The notes beneath the pieces were generated by a model that had not been told where the DNA came from, did not search any database, and was given only the letters and a program-made list of their open reading frames with translations. Below are positions 60,383 to 64,000 of a stretch of 64,000 nucleotides of DNA, piece after piece (position 1 is the stretch's first letter; every line of letters begins with the position of its first letter). Source of the stretch: G965197555 sp965197555. Lineage in GTDB: Bacteria > Chloroflexota > Dehalococcoidia > Lucifugimonadales > UBA3495. The position numbers and the translations under genes were made by a program. Location: the NCBI GenBank assembly GCA_965197555.1, contig OZ240213.1:1984001-2048000 (forward strand), read 5' to 3'.

Positions 60383-61525
60383 TCACGGCCCTACCAGAGA
60401 CCTCCAGGCACTTCCAAAGACCTCCACGGCCTGATGCTGCACCGTGGGCTGGACGTGGGAGTACAGGTCCCCCGTTATCGCAACCCCGCTGTGCCCCAGC
60501 CGCTCCGTCATGATCTTCAGGTTCACCCCCTCCCGGAGCATCAGGGAAGCGTGGGTATGACGGAGATCATGAAACCGCAGGTCAGTAAACCCCGCCCGCA
60601 CCGCCGTCCGCTTGAACCACTGGGTCACAAGCGCCGGGTCTAGCGGACTCCCGTCGGGACGGAGGAAGACATGGTCCTCAGCTCCCGGAGCAGGGAGCAA
60701 ACCGGCCCGGTACCCCCGGAGCTCCTCTACCGTCCCCGAGTAGAGGGCCACAACCCTAGACCGGCCCGACTTCGGGACCGTAAGCTCCGTCCTCCCCGTC
60801 CTCATCTGAATGAGCGCCCGCTGAACGGCAAGAGTGGACAATGCCAAGTCAAGGTCCCGCCACTGAAGCCCCAGGAGCTCGGACCGACGGAGCCCGGTCT
60901 GAAGGGCCAGCAGCACCAGCATCCGGCGCCCAGGGTCCTCAATATGCTCCATGAGAGTCCCCACCTCCTCCCAGGTCAGCGACCGGGCCTCGTACCTGGG
61001 AACCCGCGGCGGCTTGACCGACAGGACCGGGTTCCTGGACAGGATTCCCATCCTCACCGCATGCCCCAACGCGCCGGACACGACCCGGTGGGCCTGCATC
61101 ACGGTGGCGGCCGATAACCCCCGCCGCCCAGCCCCATCCCCCCGGAGCAGGGACGACTCCATTGCCTGAATGTGACGGGGAGCCAGACGGTCCAAGGGGA
61201 CCCCTCCCAAGCTGGGAATGACGTACCGGTCCATATTCTCCCGGTACCCCTGAGCCGTCCGGGTCCTCACACTGGTGGAAACATAGTCCTGGTACCACTC
61301 CTCCAGAAACGCGCCGAACGTCAGGTCCGGAGTCCGTACCAAGGACCCCCCATCCATCTCGCCCAGGAGCTCGGTAAGCCTCCGCTCAGCATCCGACCGG
61401 GACCCCCGGACCGACTCGTTATGGTATCTCCTCTTCTTTGTCTCCGGATCGACCCCCAGGAAGACCTGGATGCTCCAGGAGTCCTTCCTGGTCTTCGACC
61501 GCTGCCTGATGTACCCCCGGGGCAT
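60383..61525 (-). CDS. Tyrosine-family integrase
   Basis: 380 aa site-specific recombinase. An N-terminal Arm-type DNA-binding domain (DSWSIQVFLGVDPETKKRRY) is followed by a core-binding SAM-like domain (about 68-165). The catalytic domain has Arg213 (QTGLRRSELLGL), HDLRHTHAS (His-x-x-Arg), LGHSG and nucleophile Tyr355 (GDLYSHV). All catalytic residues are present, so it is likely active. A 26-codon frame with a good ribosome site ends 3 bp before its ATG. Its 3' end lies 60 bp from tRNA-Sec. Confidence 0.95.
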   Translation of the reverse strand: MPRGYIRQRSKTRKDSWSIQVFLGVDPETKKRRYHNESVRGSRSDAERRLTELLGEMDGGSLVRTPDLTFGAFLEEWYQDYVSTSVRTRTAQGYRENMDRYVIPSLGGVPLDRLAPRHIQAMESSLLRGDGAGRRGLSAATVMQAHRVVSGALGHAVRMGILSRNPVLSVKPPRVPRYEARSLTWEEVGTLMEHIEDPGRRMLVLLALQTGLRRSELLGLQWRDLDLALSTLAVQRALIQMRTGRTELTVPKSGRSRVVALYSGTVEELRGYRAGLLPAPGAEDHVFLRPDGSPLDPALVTQWFKRTAVRAGFTDLRFHDLRHTHASLMLREGVNLKIMTERLGHSGVAITGDLYSHVQPTVQHQAVEVFGSAWRSLVGP

Positions 61526-61528
61526 CGT

Positions 61529-61609
61529 CTACTCGACCCCGGCCAACCTAAGAGAGACCGGCGCCGGGAAGGCCAAGCCCAAGCAAGAACGCCCGATTTC
61601 AACACCCAT
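61529..61609 (-). CDS. 26-codon upstream ORF before the integrase
   Basis: ATG at 61609 with TAGGAGGTGTG directly upstream, the best Shine-Dalgarno site in this part. The peptide begins MGVEIGRSCLGLAFPAPVSL and stops at TAG 61529-61531; the integrase ATG follows 3 bp later. It may couple or gate integrase translation. The peptide itself resembles nothing known. Confidence 0.4.
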   Translation of the reverse strand: MGVEIGRSCLGLAFPAPVSLRLAGVE

Positions 61610-61649
61610 CACACCTCCTACCGAAAAAACCTAGATCCAAGGCCCGTTC

Positions 61650-62330
61650 TCAAAGGTCCTGCATCACCCTACGAACCCGGCCAATGACGTCGTCATCCTC
61701 AGACAACAACATCGGAGCAGCCACGCCGTCCGCCACCAGCCACCAACCCTCCCGGTTCCAGAGCGCCCGCCGGACCACCAGCCCCTCAGACGTCATGAAG
61801 ACATAGATATTGTCTGAAGAAAGCTCCACATCGGAGCAGTCGACCAGGATGCTGCTCCCGCCGGCCAACGCCGGCTCCATCGAGCGCCCGGAAACGGACA
61901 CCAGGAAACAACTGTCCGGATCAACGCCGTTCCGGACGAACCAGGCCCGGGACATCCAGGCCCGGCCCAGCGGGACCTCATCAAAGTCCCTCGCTCCAAC
62001 TCCCGTCATAGCCGCCAGCTCAACAACGCCGACCGCCTCCGAAGTGCCGGAGTCACCGGACGGACCCCCGGCGACCTGCTTCCCGAGCTCCCCGAGAAGC
62101 TCGGACACCTCCCTGGAATCGTCGGCAAGCCCGTAAAGATAGTCAGTCGAGATCCTCAGCTCCCTGACCGCACTCACCAGCCCATCAGCCCTCAACCCGG
62201 ACCTGCCACGCTCAACGGCCGAAATCGTAGACTGGTCGTACTTCTCCCCCATCACCGCGGCAAGCTCGACCTGCTTCAACCCCCGCCGGCGCCGCGCCGC
62301 CGCCAACCTCTTCCCAAACACGTTATCCAT
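61650..62330 (-). CDS. XRE-type repressor with S24 peptidase-like domain
   Basis: 226 aa. The N-terminal helix-turn-helix (FGKRLAAARRRRGLKQVELA ... YDQSTISAVERG) is followed by an acidic linker and an S24/LexA-like C-terminal domain with the Ser in VSVSGRSMEPALAGG (about residue 154). The position of the catalytic Lys in the family (V-x-K-R) reads LVVRRALWN, so Lys is Arg. Self-cleavage of the LexA/CI type is therefore doubtful. It is divergent from the small HTH gene, as in a phage CI/Cro arrangement. Confidence 0.87.
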   Translation of the reverse strand: MDNVFGKRLAAARRRRGLKQVELAAVMGEKYDQSTISAVERGRSGLRADGLVSAVRELRISTDYLYGLADDSREVSELLGELGKQVAGGPSGDSGTSEAVGVVELAAMTGVGARDFDEVPLGRAWMSRAWFVRNGVDPDSCFLVSVSGRSMEPALAGGSSILVDCSDVELSSDNIYVFMTSEGLVVRRALWNREGWWLVADGVAAPMLLSEDDDVIGRVRRVMQDL

Positions 62331-62376
62331 ATTCCCACCGCAGCCGCACCGCTATAAACCTCTTTCACAAGTATGC

Positions 62377-62430
62377 CATCTATATTACATCAACACGGTT
62401 CTTGACAAAGGTATAGAACATCTGTATTAT
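62377..62430. promoter_or_regulatory. Divergent switch region: shared -35 and repeated operator-like sites
   Basis: On the plus strand TTGACA (62402-62407) and TATTAT (62425-62430) are 17 bp apart, ending 7 nt before the ATG at 62438, so the message is probably leaderless. On the minus strand the complement gives TTGTCA at the same place, with TATAGA about 18 bp further. CATCTATATTA (62377-62387) and CATCTGTATTA (62419-62429) are 11-bp near-identical repeats 42 bp apart, about four helical turns; they look like operators over both -10 regions. Confidence 0.6.
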
Positions 62431-62437
62431 CCGCGGC

Positions 62438-62752
62438 ATGGACAGCATATATATTAGAATCAAGACCCGGCTGCTCGAGACTGGAGTCACCCAGAGGCAG
62501 GTCGCCCTCGTCCTGGACATAAACCACACGGGCCTCAGCCATACATTGAAGGGAAGAATCGCAAGGCCGCCCGACTTCGAGGAAAAGGTCAACGCGGCCA
62601 TAGACGCCGTGCTCCAAGCCAGGCAGAAGGCCCAGGAGGTGTGGGAAGAGGGACTCGCCCGGGGACAGGAGACCTGCCGGATGACAAAGTCCAAACTCCG
62701 CGAGCCCCTGGAAGCCCTAGACATGCCCGTCCCCACGGCGCAGATGCGATGA
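62438..62752 (+). CDS. Small HTH protein, Cro-like position
   Basis: 104 aa. RIKTRLLETGVTQRQVALVL and NHTGLSHTLKGRI form a short helix-turn-helix. The rest is helical (AAIDAVLQARQKAQEVWEEG). It is divergent to the S24 repressor across a shared promoter region, the place of Cro in lambdoid phages. Its stop overlaps the next ATG (ATGA). Confidence 0.75.
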   Translation: MDSIYIRIKTRLLETGVTQRQVALVLDINHTGLSHTLKGRIARPPDFEEKVNAAIDAVLQARQKAQEVWEEGLARGQETCRMTKSKLREPLEALDMPVPTAQMR

Positions 62753-63147
62753 CCACCCCCAAGGCGCTGGAAGACTATATAGCCAGCCGGTACGGGGACA
62801 CCGCTTCCGTCATGGTCAGGGACCCCGACAGCAGCTTCGGCTGGAGGCACTGGACCCTCGAGGACTCCCGGTCCCTTTCCAACTGGCTTGCCGCCGAACG
62901 GAACCCGAACGGCACTCCGCCGCCCAAACGCATCTGTCACAACCTGGAGGAGGCCGCCAGGATCGCCGGAGTCGGCAGGCAGGCCATCAGAAGCTGGATC
63001 GAGAGGAAGACCAACCCCCTCCCTCACATCAGGGACGGCCGCCGCATCCTGATCCCCCACTCCGAGCTTGTCTGCTGGATAAGGGACGAAGCCCGCCGGG
63101 AAACGTCCTGCCCGGACGCTCGGGCCCGAAACGGCCACCGGCCATGA
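62749..63147 (+). CDS. Excisionase-like helix-turn-helix protein
   Basis: 132 aa from ATG 62749, overlapping the previous stop by 4 bp. The C-terminal part is an HTH_17/MerR-like unit: HNLEEAARIAGVGRQAIRSW, then a wing (IRDGRRILIPHSELVCWI). That is the form of excisionases and recombination directionality factors. The N-terminal half (VMVRDPDSSFGWRHWTLEDS) is unknown. The product may direct excision with the integrase or regulate the element. Confidence 0.65.
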   Translation: MTTPKALEDYIASRYGDTASVMVRDPDSSFGWRHWTLEDSRSLSNWLAAERNPNGTPPPKRICHNLEEAARIAGVGRQAIRSWIERKTNPLPHIRDGRRILIPHSELVCWIRDEARRETSCPDARARNGHRP

Positions 63148-63501
63148 GAACCCCCGACGCCGTTCCGGCCAGTCCGCCAGCCCAGATGGAGAGGTGACAG
63201 GCACAGCCTGACCACCAACAAGACCCCGGCGGCGGTGGTTCGAGAACGTCCGCCGCCGGGCTGACCGACACAAAACCGCCCGGGCCAGGAAGGGCCCGGG
63301 CGAACAAGGCGAGGAGGGTAGACAGCCACCTCATGAATATCTTAGCGCCTTCCCCAGCAATTGCCAATGGGGAAACCCACCGTTTCCCCGGAAACCGGCC
63401 CGGCCACCCTCCAACAGACCCGCCTGCGCTCCAGCCAACCAACCACGTACGCCAGGCCGGTTACTCCCCACGCCCAGCCCCAAGAGACCGGAGCGAACAA
63501 A
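63148..63501 (+). other. Intergenic with two strong hairpins
   Basis: No gene supported. CCCGGCGGCGG (63225-63235) pairs with CCGCCGCCGGG (63250-63260), and CGCCCGGGCC (63277-63286) pairs with GGCCCGGGCG (63293-63302). The second may be a terminator or both may be part of an untranslated RNA. A plus-strand frame from 63361 runs through without a ribosome site. Confidence 0.6.
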
Positions 63502-63675
63502 ATGCCGCAGCATCACGACGAGCCCATGACCCTGGAGGAATACCACGAACTCGCGGCCCAAGCCAGGGCCAACCTGGCCAAGCCCGTCGGCTCCCGCCCG
63601 ACCCCGACGATCGAGGAAAGCGTCCGGAAGCTCCGGCGGTTCACGGAGTTCGCCCTCTCAGGAGGTCTCCGATAG
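63502..63675 (+). CDS. Small hypothetical protein
   Basis: 57 aa from ATG 63502: PMTLEEYHELAAQARANLAK then PTIEESVRKLRRFTEFALSG. It looks like a short helical protein. I chose this start over 63361 because the N-terminal extension is low-complexity. It overlaps the convergent gene on the minus strand by 35 bp. Confidence 0.5.
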   Translation: MPQHHDEPMTLEEYHELAAQARANLAKPVGSRPTPTIEESVRKLRRFTEFALSGGLR

Positions 63676-63934
63676 TCCGAAAAGCAGCCGCGTAGGAGCA
63701 CTGGGCCAACCGGACGAACTCCTCCGGGTTCTCCCGGACGTTCTCAACGTCAATCCGGAACAGCTCCAGGACCTCTTCAGGGAGGTCTCCAGCGGACCCG
63801 AGTTCCAGAGCCCTGGCATTCTCGGCCAGGACGAGGTCCGGCTGCTCGTGGAATAGAAACATGAATTGGTCGATCCAACGGCCGACCCACTCCCGGTACT
63901 CCAACTCCCGGTACTCCAACTCTGCACGATCCAT
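63641..63934 (-). CDS. Hypothetical helical protein with a duplicated ELEYR
   Basis: 97 aa from ATG 63934 (MDRAELEYRELEYREWVGRW); the open frame extends to the window edge, so an upstream start is possible. ELEYR is repeated because a 15-bp unit is tandemly doubled (about 63891-63920). The rest (DLVLAENARALELGSAGDLP, VENVRENPEEFVRLAQ) is helical and acidic. Convergent with the small gene at 63502. Confidence 0.55.
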   Translation of the reverse strand: MDRAELEYRELEYREWVGRWIDQFMFLFHEQPDLVLAENARALELGSAGDLPEEVLELFRIDVENVRENPEEFVRLAQCSYAAAFRTIGDLLRGRTP

Positions 63935-64000
63935 GGAAGAGCAGACCTCCAACAGAAACTTGGACAGGAACCACAGACAAATGTACACCGCCGCCGCCAA

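Larger units (their letters stand above)
60226..64000. mobile_element. Integrated element next to selC, right end outside the window
   Basis: From selC to the window edge the genes are integrase, repressor/HTH switch, excisionase-like HTH and small hypotheticals, with codon use richer in C-ending and CCC/CGG codons than the rest. The pattern is that of a prophage or integrative element. The integrase lies on the 5' side of the tRNA, not the usual 3' side. The exact attL is not determined; direct repeats TGACGTTCAC occur at 60366-60375 and 60377-60386, overlapping the integrase stop. Confidence 0.75.

Overview
The window looks like one chromosomal contig of a GC-rich bacterium. Its gene set suggests Chloroflexota, near Dehalococcoidia/SAR202: secreted PT-rich lipoproteins, a GldA/F/G-like ABC module, a class II aldolase-SDR fusion, F420-type LLM oxidoreductases, and many amidohydrolases and SDRs. 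This placement is inference; no rRNA or other phylogenetic marker is present. Many genes start at GTG or TTG behind good Shine-Dalgarno sites, and several promoters sit so close to the start codon that the mRNA may be leaderless.

Layout. 1-10.7 kb: a lipoprotein cut by the left edge; a GNAT acetyltransferase; a tight coaE / MoxR ATPase / NUDIX / VWA operon; a lipoprotein-metalloprotease gene split by an in-frame TGA. 10.8-16.6 kb (minus): a GldA-GldF-GldG-like ABC system, a DUF4340 protein and cinA. 16.8-21.8 kb (plus): a speD homologue overlapping a ureohydrolase; a site-2 protease broken by a 7-bp repeat expansion; a cysteine desulfurase; a cupredoxin-like lipoprotein; a dolichol-kinase-like protein. 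21.9-31 kb: two tandem M20 amidohydrolases, glycerate kinase, a HEPN/MNT pair, lutABC and a DAO-type oxidoreductase. 31.4-59.2 kb: a long stretch of mostly single catabolic genes (five amidohydrolase-superfamily enzymes, aldolase-SDR fusion, two further SDRs, GMC oxidase, extradiol-dioxygenase-like VOC protein, ICL/PEP-mutase-family lyase, DHDPS-family aldolase, dienelactone hydrolase, LLM oxidoreductase, GlcG-like and ABM proteins). VapBC, a second ureohydrolase and copies of a dispersed inverted-repeat element are interspersed.

59.3-64 kb: a gene-poor AT-richer zone, then tRNA-Sec (selC, minus). An integrated element begins next to selC and runs off the right edge: tyrosine integrase with a tiny upstream ORF, an S24-type repressor, a divergent small HTH protein with a shared-promoter switch region, an excisionase-like HTH protein and small hypothetical genes.

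The most notable points are these. The speD homologue has lost residues expected to hold AdoMet and overlaps a ureohydrolase, so it may be a pyruvoyl-dependent arginine or ornithine decarboxylase. Two genes are broken in ways that can be read exactly. An element sits on the 5' side of selC. Several family members have altered active sites (SDR, MNT, ICL-family, Tag-like, cupredoxin, S24).
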